Notes: generated by a model not told the origin, from the letters alone. A stretch of 64,000 nt of DNA from Asticcacaulis tiandongensis (GCF_006475605.1 NZ_SSBC01000010.1:930001-994000); one strand, 5' to 3'; positions 41,108 to 50,455 are shown, counted from the first letter of the stretch. Program-made: numbers and translations.

Positions 41108-41238
41108 TCACATCCGCAAAGGTCATGGGGCGGGGGGGGGGATGTCTGACACGGAAGACTGTGTGGACTGTCACGGAAAAGCGCTGGGGGGGGTGCGTCT
41201 TTTCCGAAATCCGTGTCAGATGACCGCTGCGGATGTGA
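41108..41238. other. Nested inverted repeat with a 10-G and an 8-G run
   Basis: Four stacked paired segments: 41108-41117/41229-41238, 41121-41126/41220-41225, 41145-41155/41210-41220 and 41174-41181/41199-41206. The G runs are 41132-41141 (10 G) and 41186-41193 (8 G). It is in the untranslated region 38-168 nt before the yqjD-like start. Confidence 0.8.
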
Positions 41239-41322
41239 TGACTTCAAGCTATCCTCGCCATAAGAAGGATGCGATGTGAGGCCGGTCAGGCAAATATAAA
41301 GGCTTGATAAATGTCGCTATAT

Positions 41323-42576
41323 TTAACTTGTTGACGCTTGGGAAACCGGTGGTTTCACAAGCTCCGATTCCGCTGAAATCAAACCGTTTTCCCGCGCCAC
41401 CAGTGTCGGCACCAATATCTGGCCCGTTACATTGGTTGCGGTGCGCACCATATCAATAATCCGGTCAATCGCCGCCAGAAGGGCGATCCCCTCAAGCGGC
41501 AGATTCGCCGCCGCCAGCGTCAGGGTCAGCATAACCGTCGCCACTCCCGGCACCCCTGCGGTCGCCAGTGACCCCAGCACCGACGCCAGGGCAATAGTGA
41601 CATAATGGGCGGTCGTCAGTTCAATGCCAAAATAGTTAGCGACAAAAATCGCCGATATGGCCGGATAGATTGCGCCGCAACCATCCATCTTCATATTGGC
41701 CCCCAGCGGCAGGGCAAAACCGGCATAGGCCGGATCAAGCTTCAACCGGTTAATCGCCGCATTCAGCGACACCGGCAGGGTACCAATGCTTGAGCAGGTG
41801 AAAAATGCCGTCTGCTGCGCCTCAAACACTCCTTTGAAAAAGCCAGAGACCCTGAGTCCGTGCGCCTTAAGCAGCAAAGGATAGACGACAAAGACATGGA
41901 TCAGACACGCCAGATAAACCGCGCCGATAAACCCCAGAAGCGGCCTGAGGCTTTCCAGCCCGTAACTGGCCACCACCGCGGCAATCAGGCCAAACACCCC
42001 GAACGGCGTCAGCCAGATCACCCAGCGTGTCAGGGTAAACATAAGCTGGCTCGCCTGATCGACGAGGCGACGCAAATCAGACGCCTTGTCCCCTAGCGCA
42101 CTCAAGCCTGCCCCGATCAGAAGTGCTACAAAAACAATGCTCAGTACCTTCGCCTCGGCAAAGGACTGAAAGATGTTAGCAGGCACAATGCCGGTCAGAA
42201 CCTCCGAAACCGATGGAATGTCTCTGGGCTTTACATCCGCCAGCGGCAGACCGCTCAGGCCCTGCCCAGGTTGCAGCCAGCCGCCAATGGCAAACCCCAG
42301 CCCGACCGCCAGAACCGAGGTAATGACAAACCAGCCGAGCGTCATCCCCCCAAGCTTTAGCGCCTTACCACCCGACGCCGTATCCCCTAGTCGGGCAATA
42401 CTCGCCGCAATCGTGAAAAACACCAGTGGCACGACCAGCAGCCGTATCAGGCGGATAAAGATATCGCCAATCGGCGTGACAAACGGCAGGGCCGCTTCAC
42501 CGAACCCCAGCCCGACTGCCGTGCCCAGAACAAAACCGATAAGGACGCGTAACCAGAAAGGAACAGATTTCAGCAT
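41323..42576 (-). CDS. Dicarboxylate/amino acid:cation symporter (DAACS family)
   Basis: 417 residues with about eight membrane helices. The two re-entrant hairpins show TAFFTCSSIGTLPVSL (serine-rich HP1) and GVPGVATVMLTL (HP2). The substrate-site helix reads GANMKMDGCGAIYPAISAIFVANYFG, with the NMDG-type motif present as NMKMDG. The family takes up glutamate, aspartate or C4-dicarboxylates with Na+ or H+; the substrate is not decidable here. AAGG lies 7 nt before the ATG. Confidence 0.9.
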   Translation of the reverse strand: MLKSVPFWLRVLIGFVLGTAVGLGFGEAALPFVTPIGDIFIRLIRLLVVPLVFFTIAASIARLGDTASGGKALKLGGMTLGWFVITSVLAVGLGFAIGGWLQPGQGLSGLPLADVKPRDIPSVSEVLTGIVPANIFQSFAEAKVLSIVFVALLIGAGLSALGDKASDLRRLVDQASQLMFTLTRWVIWLTPFGVFGLIAAVVASYGLESLRPLLGFIGAVYLACLIHVFVVYPLLLKAHGLRVSGFFKGVFEAQQTAFFTCSSIGTLPVSLNAAINRLKLDPAYAGFALPLGANMKMDGCGAIYPAISAIFVANYFGIELTTAHYVTIALASVLGSLATAGVPGVATVMLTLTLAAANLPLEGIALLAAIDRIIDMVRTATNVTGQILVPTLVARENGLISAESELVKPPVSQASTS

Positions 42577-42654
42577 GGGACGACCTTGTAAGAATAGCCG
42601 GGCACCATAGTCCCCTGCCCTGATGGATCAAGGCAGGATTTTTAAACCCTGAGT

Positions 42655-43737
42655 TCAGATATTGGCCTCCGTGCCAACCGCCTGCGATATATGGGTAAAA
42701 CCATCCGCCTTAAGGCGCTCAACCAGATCATACTTGATGTGGGTCACCAGGCCCGGCCCCTTATAAACCAGTGCCGAATAGAGTTGCACCGCCGACGCAC
42801 CCGCCCTGATCTTGGCATAGGCATCCGCGCCACTGGCAATACCGCCGGCCCCGATAAGCTTCAGACGCCCCTTGGCGACCTGATGGGCAATGCGTAGGGC
42901 CGCTGTCGATAATGAAAACAACGGCGCACCGGACAATCCGCCGGTTTCCTTGGCATAGAGCGATTGCAGGCTTAAGGGTCGCTCAATGGTCGTATTCGAG
43001 ACGATCACGGCATCGAGACCATGTGTCACTGCCGATTCGATCGTATCGATGATTTCCGCTTCGCTGAGATCCGGTGCGATCTTGAGAAAGACCGGATAGT
43101 TGTGACCGGTAGCCTTATAAAGATCGGCACGTGTCGCGGCAATCTGCGCCAGAAGCTCATCGAGATGCGACCGCCCCTGCAGCGCCCTCAGGCCGGGCGT
43201 ATTGGGCGAAGAAATATTGACCGTAAAATAGGAACTCAGCCCCCACAGGCGCTTAAGGCCAGTGACATAATCGGCCATACGGTCGCTGGCGTCCTTATTG
43301 GCCCCGATATTGGCGCCGATAACAAAGCTTCGGCTGCGACCGGAATAGCGCATCAGATGCGCGGCAAAGACCTCAAGCCCCTTATTGTTAAAGCCCATAC
43401 GGTTGATGACCGCCTCATCCTTGCTCAGGCGAAACAGTCGCGGACGCGGGTTACCGGCCTGCGGCAAAGGCGTCACGGTTCCACATTCGACAAAGCCGAA
43501 ACCGGCGCGGCACATGGCGTCAGGGGCCTCGGCGTTCTTATCAAATCCGGCGGCCAGACCAATGGCGTTCGGCAAATGCAGATTGCCGCCCTCAAACGGA
43601 ATATCGACGCTCAGTTCCAGCGGATTATAGGCATTGCGCGGCCCTAATCCCGCCTTTAGCAGGGCAATGGTCGTCGCATGGGCGTCCTCGGCATCCAGAA
43701 CATGCAAGGCCTTTGTCGCCGCCAGATAAAAGTCCAT
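42655..43737 (-). CDS. pyrD: Dihydroorotate dehydrogenase (quinone), class 2
   Basis: 360 residues with the class 2 N-terminal helix region for membrane quinones. The FMN barrel carries LPNAIGLAAGFDKNAEAPDAM, VECGTVTPLPQAGNPRPRLFRL, NRMGFNNKG and the catalytic Ser region TVNISSPNTPGLRALQG. VSNTTIERP and IGAGGIASGADAYAKIRAGASAVQLYSALVYKGPG close the phosphate site. It makes orotate in pyrimidine synthesis. AAGGAAG lies 4 nt upstream. It is followed in the same direction, after 78 nt, by the symporter gene. Confidence 0.96.
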   Translation of the reverse strand: MDFYLAATKALHVLDAEDAHATTIALLKAGLGPRNAYNPLELSVDIPFEGGNLHLPNAIGLAAGFDKNAEAPDAMCRAGFGFVECGTVTPLPQAGNPRPRLFRLSKDEAVINRMGFNNKGLEVFAAHLMRYSGRSRSFVIGANIGANKDASDRMADYVTGLKRLWGLSSYFTVNISSPNTPGLRALQGRSHLDELLAQIAATRADLYKATGHNYPVFLKIAPDLSEAEIIDTIESAVTHGLDAVIVSNTTIERPLSLQSLYAKETGGLSGAPLFSLSTAALRIAHQVAKGRLKLIGAGGIASGADAYAKIRAGASAVQLYSALVYKGPGLVTHIKYDLVERLKADGFTHISQAVGTEANI

Positions 43738-43791
43738 CTTACTTCCTTCAAAGCATTATACGGAAACGATCCCTGCGTTTCCGCGTCAGCC

Positions 43792-44295
43792 CTATGCCCC
43801 TATCAGATCACGCGGGCTGAACAGGCCGTCATATTGCGCCCGTCCGGCGGCATCAATGTCAAAAAGCGTCGCCGTCGCCGTCGGATAACCGGCGCGTATC
43901 TTATCCATATCGACAATCGACGCCGAAGCCTCAACCATATAGTCCAGAATAAGGTATTGCACTGCCGGATTATGCCCGACCACCAGTATGGTGTCGCCAG
44001 CCGCCTCATGGGCTTCGATAATATCCCGAAGGCCATAGGAATCGGCATCGAACATGTCTTTCCGGATATCCGCTTCGATGTCGCCCAGCACCGATTGCAC
44101 GGCCCTGAATGTACCCTGTGTGCGCGCGGCTTGTGACACCAGCGCATAGTCAGGTTTTACACCATAGCTTTTAAGCGCCTCGGCCACGGCTTTGGCTTCA
44201 GCCACGCCCCTTTCGGCCAGTGCACGGTCGAAATCCTCGCCCGATTCGGCTTCCTTTTCCGCCTTGCCGTGGCGCATGACAATCAGTCGTTTCAT
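43792..44295 (-). CDS. SixA-type histidine phosphatase
   Basis: 167 residues from the ATG at 44295 (CAGGG 8 nt upstream). The RHG motif is MRHGKAEKE, with a second catalytic His in VVGHNPAVQYL. Length and layout fit the small SixA branch of the histidine phosphatase superfamily, which in E. coli dephosphorylates the ArcB/NPr phosphohistidine. The target here is unknown; the cluster of phosphorelay proteins at 34.6-39.8 kb is suggestive but not adjacent. Confidence 0.85.
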   Translation of the reverse strand: MKRLIVMRHGKAEKEAESGEDFDRALAERGVAEAKAVAEALKSYGVKPDYALVSQAARTQGTFRAVQSVLGDIEADIRKDMFDADSYGLRDIIEAHEAAGDTILVVGHNPAVQYLILDYMVEASASIVDMDKIRAGYPTATATLFDIDAAGRAQYDGLFSPRDLIGA

Positions 44296-44358
44296 AGCGT
44301 CGACCCTGTAAAAGTCTGTGTTCTGTCTTGCGACATATGGCCACAAGTTTGTTTTTTC

Positions 44359-45129
44359 TCAAGCCATATCGGTGTTTTCAACGCGGCTTATACCCTCAAA
44401 ATTAGCCGCCGGTGTCGGGGCCTTTACCCCCAGTACATCCCGCAATTCATCAATGACTGAAACTGCCGCCCCCCTGACCGGCACCCTGACCGAACGGCGG
44501 CAGGCTTCGATAAGAATCAGCCCCCCCGGATAGGGCCATATTTTCGGCGCCCAGTTTTCAAACATCTGCGCCCAGCGCAACATAGAGCGCATCGGCGGCA
44601 CATAGAGCGCATGTGACCAGGCGACCGGCTCAAGTTCGGCATTGCGCAATATGGCCTCAAGCTGCGAACGGGAAAACGGCTGGCCGTGCCCGAAGGGCGT
44701 GCGCTCGGCATGGGTCCACAGACCGCCGCGCGCGACCACGGCCAATATCATGCGGCCATTGGGCGCCATAAGCCGTGACGCTTCACACAAAAGCCCTGAA
44801 GCATTCGAGGCTTCCTCAAGGCTGTGCATCAGGAAAAGACGATCAAACAGGCCTGACGGGAACGGTGTATTATATTCGTCCACCAGTACCGTACGCGACT
44901 TAAGCTCTTCCGGCCATATCTCGGCCCCTTGCGCCGCCGGCATGGCCGAAATCACCCGCCGCGCGGTATTGAACATATCGAGAAACGGCGTGGTATAGCC
45001 CAGCCCCAGCACATCAAGCCCCGCCACATCTGGCCAGGCCTCACTGAGTTTTCGGCTTACCATGGACTGCACCACACGCCCTTCGGGAGTGGTATAGAAC
45101 AGACCTAAATCTTCTACGGGGCGACGCAA
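44359..45129 (-). CDS. Class I SAM-dependent methyltransferase-like protein
   Basis: 256 residues. The Rossmann core is recognisable from VLGLGYTTPFLDMFNTA (a worn GxGxG), LPFPSGLFDRLFLMHSLEE-type motif II (seen as NTPFPSGLFDRLFLMHSLEE) and APNGRMILAVVARG. The weak glycine loop leaves SAM binding likely but not certain. The family is widespread beside gloB in alphaproteobacteria, and here the two are divergent with a 65-nt gap. The start is a TTG with GGATGG 6 nt upstream; no ATG fits until residue 23. Confidence 0.8.
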   Translation of the reverse strand: MRRPVEDLGLFYTTPEGRVVQSMVSRKLSEAWPDVAGLDVLGLGYTTPFLDMFNTARRVISAMPAAQGAEIWPEELKSRTVLVDEYNTPFPSGLFDRLFLMHSLEEASNASGLLCEASRLMAPNGRMILAVVARGGLWTHAERTPFGHGQPFSRSQLEAILRNAELEPVAWSHALYVPPMRSMLRWAQMFENWAPKIWPYPGGLILIEACRRSVRVPVRGAAVSVIDELRDVLGVKAPTPAANFEGISRVENTDMA

Positions 45130-45194
45130 ATCTGACCATCCGGACTATAAACAGGCATCAACTACCTATAATAATAGGGCATATTTCCGGCCAT

Positions 45195-45968
45195 ATGAGT
45201 GAAATCCGCGTGATGAGCCTGCAAATCCACCCGTTCCCCGCCCGTACAGACAATTACGGCTTCCTCATCCGCGACGCGCTGAGCGGTAGGGTCGCCTGTA
45301 TCGACACACCGGATACCACGCCCGAAGCCACCGGCCTGATTGCAGTGATCGAGAACAGCTTTGGCAAACTGGATTATATCCTCAACACTCACTGGCACCC
45401 CGATCACGCCGGTGGCAACGCCGCCCTCAAGGCCCGCTTTGGCGCCGAAATTTTTGGCCCGTCCGAAGTCGCCCGCGTGGCCCCGCTCGATCAGTTCCTG
45501 TCCGGCGGCGACCAGTTCCGGCTGGGGGAAACCGTATTTGATATTATTGACCTCGGCGGACATACGCTTGGCCATATCGGCTATGTCAGCACGGACAATA
45601 AGCTGGCCTTTATCGGAGACTGCCTGTTTCCGCTGGGCTGCGGGCGTCTGTTTGAAGGCACGCCTGAACAGATGTGGCAGAGCCTGACCCGCCTCATGGC
45701 GCTTGACCCGGACACACAGCTTTACTGCGCCCACGAATATGCGCTGTCGAACCTGAAATTTGCCGAAAGCCTGGGCGTTGATGCCGTGCTTAATGTGGCC
45801 GGTGACCGCATCCGGAACCTGAGGGCCGCTGGTCAGCCCACCGTCCCCACGCGCCTGGGTGATGAGATCGCCGCTAATCCATTCCTGCGCTTTCCGCTTC
45901 TGGAAAATGATCCGGCCCGTCAGGCACAGCGCTTTGGCGAACTTCGCGCCGCCAAGGATAATTTTTAG
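45195..45968 (+). CDS. gloB: Hydroxyacylglutathione hydrolase (glyoxalase II)
   Basis: 257 residues with the metallo-beta-lactamase fold. Metal ligands are THWHPDHAGG (HxHxDH), the His in GGHTLGHIGY, the Asp in FIGDCLFPLGCGRLFEG and the His in YCAHEYALSNLKFA. The GCGRLFEGTPEQMWQSL block is specific for glyoxalase II, which hydrolyses S-lactoylglutathione to lactate and glutathione in methylglyoxal detoxification. No gloA is in the window. Confidence 0.94.
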   Translation: MSEIRVMSLQIHPFPARTDNYGFLIRDALSGRVACIDTPDTTPEATGLIAVIENSFGKLDYILNTHWHPDHAGGNAALKARFGAEIFGPSEVARVAPLDQFLSGGDQFRLGETVFDIIDLGGHTLGHIGYVSTDNKLAFIGDCLFPLGCGRLFEGTPEQMWQSLTRLMALDPDTQLYCAHEYALSNLKFAESLGVDAVLNVAGDRIRNLRAAGQPTVPTRLGDEIAANPFLRFPLLENDPARQAQRFGELRAAKDNF

Positions 45969-45970
45969 CC

Positions 45971-46783
45971 TTACTTACCCGAGGTCAGCAGTTTCGCGAC
46001 GCGTTTCGACGACGGACGGCCGCCCCAACCGCGATGGATATCGAGCTTGACCACCAGCGTATTGCCTTCGATGCGCGCACCGGGCGGACGACCTTGCGTC
46101 AGACGCACCTCCTGCACCGGCTCAAGCAGCTTACGCCCTTCACGGCTGGAGGAAACCTCGATCATGGCATCCGCCGTCACCGTGGCGGCATCGGCAAACA
46201 GATATTCCACACCGGGCGTATCAATATCACCTTCAAAGCGGATCAGGCGCTTGAAAGAGCCGGAAACGCGCTTGGAGGTCCGCACCATATGCTGAAAAAG
46301 CTGCGACGGCGAAATATGGCCGGGTTCAAAGGCGTCCGCCTGACCGGTCATGGCCACCGGATCACCGGTAGGGCGATCCTTGGAAAACAGGATCATCCCG
46401 CCCCAGCGGGTCGCCTTAAGGACAGGCTCCCCCATATCGTTTTTAAAGATAACGTCACCCATCGGGCCGGGTGTCGGCGTTAAGGCCCAGACCTCGTCTT
46501 CGCCATCGAACTGAATAAGCGGATTGCGCTGACTGCGGTCAAAGACGAAGCTTGCGCCGCGATCCGTGCTGAACCGGGCGACCGGTGGGGCTGAACGGTT
46601 GCGTCCGTCATTGGCCATCTGACCGGTCAGGGATTCGCGTAAGGTACGCGCCCCCTGCCCAAAGGCCATATCCGCAAAGGACAGGCTAAAGGCAGCGACG
46701 ATCAGGCATAATAATGCCACATACCGCCCCTCTGCCGCCCTGTTTTCCGCAGTCTTTACCAATGTCAAACCGAAGTACGTCAT
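45971..46783 (-). CDS. Secreted or membrane-anchored protein of unknown function (DUF4908-like)
   Basis: 270 residues from the ATG at 46783; a GTG at 46792 is possible. An unusually long N-terminal leader precedes a hydrophobic segment (residues about 20-42, ending FADMAFGQGA) that could be a signal peptide. The mature part is beta-rich (FSTDRGASFVFDRS, VWALTPTPGPMGDVIF, RLIRFEGDIDTPGVEYLFADAATV) and resembles the caulobacterial family that I recall as DUF4908; this is a tentative assignment. No catalytic motif is seen. It converges on gloB with 2 nt between the stops. Confidence 0.65.
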   Translation of the reverse strand: MTYFGLTLVKTAENRAAEGRYVALLCLIVAAFSLSFADMAFGQGARTLRESLTGQMANDGRNRSAPPVARFSTDRGASFVFDRSQRNPLIQFDGEDEVWALTPTPGPMGDVIFKNDMGEPVLKATRWGGMILFSKDRPTGDPVAMTGQADAFEPGHISPSQLFQHMVRTSKRVSGSFKRLIRFEGDIDTPGVEYLFADAATVTADAMIEVSSSREGRKLLEPVQEVRLTQGRPPGARIEGNTLVVKLDIHRGWGGRPSSKRVAKLLTSGK

Positions 46784-46911
46784 CAAAGGCACTGATAGGC
46801 ATTGAAAGGGGCGGATTTAAGACAAACATTAATTTTCATACAGGTGCGTCCGCTTTGCAACACAGGGGTTTGCGCCTAAGCAAAACCTGTGCCGCAAAGC
46901 GTTTTGACCTC

Positions 46912-47637
46912 TTAACTGGCCATATGCTGACCGCCGTTGACGGCAATGGTCGCGCCGGTAATGAAGCTGCCCATATCGGACGCCAGAAACGCCACAATCT
47001 CGGCCACTTCTTCAGGGGTCCCCAGACGGCCAACCGGAATACCGGCGACGATCTTCTCAAGCACCGCCGGATTGATGGCGCTGACCATTTCGGTCGAGGT
47101 ATAGCCAGGAGCCACGCAGTTGACCGTAATCCCCTTAGCCGCCGACTCAAGCGCCAGTGCCTTGGTGAAGCCGATCACACCGGCCTTGGCGGTCGAATAG
47201 TTTGACTGACCGGCCTGCCCTTTTTGCCCGTTGATCGACGAGATATTGATGATGCGGCCATAGCTGCGCTCACGCATGCCCTCGATGACCTGACGGGTCA
47301 TGTTGAACATGGAATCCAGATTGGTGTGGATGACGTCCTGCCATTGGGTCTGGCTCATCTTATGGAAAAAGCCGTCACGTGTGATACCGGCATTATTGAC
47401 CAGAACCTCGACGGGGCCGAGCGCAGCCTCAACCTCAGCCACAGCCCGCTGACAATCCTCAAATTCGGCCACAGAGCCTTTGACAACAAATACGCCCAGT
47501 TCGTCGGCGACCTTGCGCGCGTTTTCCTCATTGCCCGCGTAACCGGCGGCGACCTTAAAACCGGCATCGACCAGACGCTTTGAGATGGCCTTACCAATAC
47601 CGCGCGTACCGCCGGTCACAAATGCTACTCTCGACAT
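46912..47637 (-). CDS. phaB: Acetoacetyl-CoA reductase
   Basis: 241 residues of the short-chain dehydrogenase family. The motifs are VTGGTRGIGKAIS (cofactor loop), LVNNAGITRDGFFHKM, the catalytic Ser/Tyr/Lys in NISSINGQKGQAGQSNYSTAKAG and the tail GATIAVNGGQHMA. NAGITRDGFFHKM and INGQKGQAGQ are hallmarks of NADPH-dependent PhaB, which reduces acetoacetyl-CoA to (R)-3-hydroxybutyryl-CoA for PHB synthesis. It follows phaA in the same direction. AAGGA lies 8 nt before the ATG. Confidence 0.95.
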   Translation of the reverse strand: MSRVAFVTGGTRGIGKAISKRLVDAGFKVAAGYAGNEENARKVADELGVFVVKGSVAEFEDCQRAVAEVEAALGPVEVLVNNAGITRDGFFHKMSQTQWQDVIHTNLDSMFNMTRQVIEGMRERSYGRIINISSINGQKGQAGQSNYSTAKAGVIGFTKALALESAAKGITVNCVAPGYTSTEMVSAINPAVLEKIVAGIPVGRLGTPEEVAEIVAFLASDMGSFITGATIAVNGGQHMAS

Positions 47638-47786
47638 TATAATTATCCTTTAGCTTCCTATGCCTGCCTGTAAGTCGTCATGGCGAGGCGAAAATGATTA
47701 GCTGCCGAGAACAGGAGCGGAGCGTACACAAGGTACGTGAGCACCGGCTCACAGGCAGATGATTATTTGCAGTCCGCCAGGGCGGC
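47638..47786. other. phaA-phaB spacer with an inverted repeat
   Basis: The spacer contains TGCCTGCCTGT near 47660 and a complementary ACAGGCAG near 47750, enclosing a GC-rich stretch with GCGTACACAAGGTACGTGAGC. The long-range pairing may form an mRNA stem between the two genes. There is no T-run and no gene. Confidence 0.4.
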
Positions 47787-48992
47787 TTACCCGACTGTTT
47801 CAACGGTCAGGGCGACACCCATCCCACCACCAATGCACAGGGTCGCAAGGCCTTTAAGCGGCTTGCCTGCCTCTGCGGCACGACGGTTCAGCTCATAAAC
47901 CAGCGTCGTCAGGATACGCGCGCCCGAAGCGCCAATCGGGTGACCGATGGCAATGGCGCCGCCATTGACATTGACCTTCGACGTATCAAGCCCAAGTTCC
48001 TTGACGACACACAGCGCCTGAGCGGCAAAGGCTTCGTTGGATTCCACCAGATCAAGGTCACCAACCGACCAACCTGCCTTTTCCAGCGCCTTTTTCGATG
48101 CCGGCACAGGCCCTGTGCCCATGACTGCCGGATCAACACCGGCATTGGCCCAGGACACGATGCGCGCCAGCGGCTTCAGGCCGCGCTTTTGCGCCTCATC
48201 CGCCGACATCAGCACCAGCACCGCTGCCCCATCATTAAGCCCCGAAGCATTGGCCGCCGTGACGGTACCGTCCTTGATAAAGGCAGGCTTAAGTCCCGAC
48301 ACGCCTTCAACGGTTGCGCCATGACGGATGAATTCGTCCTTATCGACCACAGTGTCGCCCTTGCGGCCCTTAATGGTCACCGGTGCGATTTCGTCATCGA
48401 ACTTACCGGCCTTTTGCGCGGTTTCGGCCTTGTTCTGCGAAGCGACGGCGAACTCGTCCTGTGCCTGACGGGAAATCTCCCATTTGGCAGCGATATTTTC
48501 TGCCGTCTGGCCCATGTGATAATTATTGAAGCTGTCCCACAGACCATCCTTGATCATGGTGTCAACAAAGCTGACATCACCGAACTTCTGCCCGCCACGC
48601 AGATAGGCGGCATGCACGGCCTGAGACATGCTTTCCTGACCACCGGCGATCACCACATTGGAATCGCCCAGCGCAATCTGCTGAGCCCCAAGCGCCACAG
48701 CCCTAAGTCCCGAGCCACAGATCTGGTTAAGGCTCCAGGCTGGTGTTTCCTGCGCCAGACCCGCCCTGATGGATGCCTGACGCGCCGGCCCCTGCCCCTG
48801 AGCGGCCTGAAGCACCTGCCCAAGAATCACTTCATCAACGTCTGAGGCCTTAAGGCCCGAACGCTCAAGCGCCGCCTTGATGACATGCGCGCCCAGTTCC
48901 GCACCCGAAAGGCTCGATAAGCTGCCTAAAAACGATCCTACCGGCGTACGCGCTGCCGCTACGATCACCACGTCAGATACAGACTTGGTCAT
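47787..48992 (-). CDS. phaA: Acetyl-CoA C-acetyltransferase (beta-ketothiolase)
   Basis: 401 residues of the thiolase family. The acylated Cys lies in [21 protein letters not shown] (about residue 90), and the C-terminal catalytic pair is in [19 protein letters not shown] (His) and [14 protein letters not shown] (Cys). It condenses two acetyl-CoA into acetoacetyl-CoA, the first step of PHB synthesis, and is paired with phaB 149 nt downstream. GAGG lies 7 nt before the ATG. The polymerase gene phaC is not in this window. Confidence 0.95.
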   Translation of the reverse strand: MTKSVSDVVIVAAARTPVGSFLGSLSSLSGAELGAHVIKAALERSGLKASDVDEVILGQVLQAAQGQGPARQASIRAGLAQETPAWSLNQICGSGLRAVALGAQQIALGDSNVVIAGGQESMSQAVHAAYLRGGQKFGDVSFVDTMIKDGLWDSFNNYHMGQTAENIAAKWEISRQAQDEFAVASQNKAETAQKAGKFDDEIAPVTIKGRKGDTVVDKDEFIRHGATVEGVSGLKPAFIKDGTVTAANASGLNDGAAVLVLMSADEAQKRGLKPLARIVSWANAGVDPAVMGTGPVPASKKALEKAGWSVGDLDLVESNEAFAAQALCVVKELGLDTSKVNVNGGAIAIGHPIGASGARILTTLVYELNRRAAEAGKPLKGLATLCIGGGMGVALTVETVG

Positions 48993-49448
48993 GAAATTTC
49001 CTCTAATCCTATAAAATCGCGCTCAAGCAGCGAAGCGGTGGCGCATAAAAAAATATCCCTCAGGCAGCCCCGACCTTTGTGCGGCAGGTGATACCTGACA
49101 CCGAACCTGCCCCAAAGGATTCCCCAAGTCACCAGCCAAATGCATCTGTCACGCGACGGTAACGCCAATTTGAGTGTCTTATTGTTGCAGGCTCCGTGTC
49201 ATCACGCCGGATTTACCTTTTTGTGCGGCTGCACAAACTATTGCACTTGAACATTTATCTAAAAAGCCATCTATTTATCAAAAGACTTTGCGGTAAAGGC
49301 ACAATTTACCCTTCACCCCTTTAAGGCCCGCACGCGGTGCATTTCAGGCATGTGAACAGAATTAAGACGCCGATCTTTCGGCAGTGCGCAATGTTTTTTA
49401 TTGCGCAATAATTTCGGCATAGTGCCGGGCAGGAGACAAGGGATTACA
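48993..49448. promoter_or_regulatory. Divergent phaA-phaR control region (456 nt, no gene)
   Basis: It contains TTGTGC/GCACAA around GGCT at 49221-49236 followed by TTGCAC, and a perfect 14-bp palindrome TTATTGCGCAATAA at 49398-49411 with another TGCGCA at 49385. PhaR proteins are known to bind TGC...GCA-rich sites, so these are candidate operators for phaR autoregulation. No promoter hexamers are clear. Confidence 0.5.
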
Positions 49449-50087
49449 ATGACCGAAGCCAAAACCAAATCCAAACGCGGCGAAAACGATAAGGTCGTAA
49501 TCAAGAAATATGCGAACCGGAGGCTCTATAATACCGCCACCAGTTCCTATGTGACCCTTGATAATCTGTCTGAAATGGTGCGTCAGAACGTCGATTTTGT
49601 GGTCTTTGATGCCAAGAGCGGCGATGATATCACCCGTGGCGTTCTGGCTCAGATCATCTTCGAAGAAGAAAGCCGCGGCCAGAATCTTCTGCCGATCCAG
49701 TTCCTGCGCCAGCTCATCAGCTTTTACGGCGACTCGATGCAAACCCTCCTGCCGACCTATCTTGAAATGTCTCTGGATGGCTTCACCAAACAACAGGAGC
49801 GTTTCCGCTCACAGTTTCCCAATACGTTCGGTGTCACGCCTAACCTTGGCTTCTTCGATGAACAGGTAACACAAAATCTGGCGATGTTTGACCGCGCCAT
49901 GCGCATGTTCTCGCCGTTCAATTTCGCGGGCCTCGCCCCTGAAGCGACACAAGCCGCCTCATCACCTGCCGAAGCCCCCGCGCCTGCCGCCCCGACCCCT
50001 TCGGCCAATGGCGATCAGGTCTCGGAACTGCGTGACCAGATCGAAGCCATGAAACAGCAGCTCGATCAGCTGGCAAAAAAATCCTGA
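49449..50087 (+). CDS. phaR: Polyhydroxyalkanoate synthesis repressor PhaR
   Basis: 212 residues from the ATG at 49449 with AAGGG 6 nt upstream. The PHB/PHA accumulation regulator DNA-binding domain is the start (VVIKKYANRRLYNTATSSYVTLDNLSEMV). The PHB-binding repeat region follows (ILFEEESRGQN-like, seen as IIFEEESRGQNLLPIQFLRQLISFYGDSMQ). The tail is an Ala/Pro-rich linker and a short coiled coil (LRDQIEAMKQQLDQLAKK). PhaR represses phasin and its own gene until it binds nascent PHB granules. It is divergent from phaA-phaB. Confidence 0.95.
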   Translation: MTEAKTKSKRGENDKVVIKKYANRRLYNTATSSYVTLDNLSEMVRQNVDFVVFDAKSGDDITRGVLAQIIFEEESRGQNLLPIQFLRQLISFYGDSMQTLLPTYLEMSLDGFTKQQERFRSQFPNTFGVTPNLGFFDEQVTQNLAMFDRAMRMFSPFNFAGLAPEATQAASSPAEAPAPAAPTPSANGDQVSELRDQIEAMKQQLDQLAKKS

Positions 50088-50096
50088 TCCTTCATA

Positions 50097-50148
50097 CTCC
50101 CCTGGCTATGCCGGGGGAGGTGCCTGAGCACAGCGAAGGCGGAGGGGG
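50097..50148 (+). repeat. Two-hairpin intergenic repeat, family C copy 3
   Basis: Hairpin 1 is CTCCCCTGG paired with CCGGGGGAG (9 bp with one wobble). Hairpin 2 pairs GCCT with AGGC. The end is GGAGGGGG. It starts 9 nt after the phaR stop and may act as its transcript end. Confidence 0.75.
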
Positions 50149-50200
50149 CATCTTTCTTAACCCCCTGTCATACCGGCGCACTTTTTGCAGCCACCCGTCT

Positions 50201-50455
50201 ATGACGAAGCGACCGTACCCGAATGCAACACTTCCTGTGCCCTCAGGACCCGTCATCGATCACGAAATTCCGCCGACACGGAATTACAAAGATGCGGCCT
50301 ATGTTGTCCAGCTTATGGGCGAAAGCGAAAAGCGCGGCCTCAGGGGCGGACGCAATATGCTGGATGCGGCAAAAACGACCTATATGCGGGCGGAATTTTC
50401 CGGCACATTCGACCGCCGCCCTCACCCAGGCCGCCTGACACGTCAAAAAATATAA
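50201..50455 (+). CDS. Small conserved-looking protein of unknown function
   Basis: 84 residues. The N-terminus is Pro-rich (MTKRPYPNATLPVPSGP), followed by a helical part (YKDAAYVVQLMGESEKRGLRGG, DAAKTTYMRAEFSG) and a basic end. There is no signal peptide, and no ribosome site is evident before the ATG. The amino acid pattern looks like real protein and not like an antisense shadow, but I recognise no family. Confidence 0.45.
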   Translation: MTKRPYPNATLPVPSGPVIDHEIPPTRNYKDAAYVVQLMGESEKRGLRGGRNMLDAAKTTYMRAEFSGTFDRRPHPGRLTRQKI

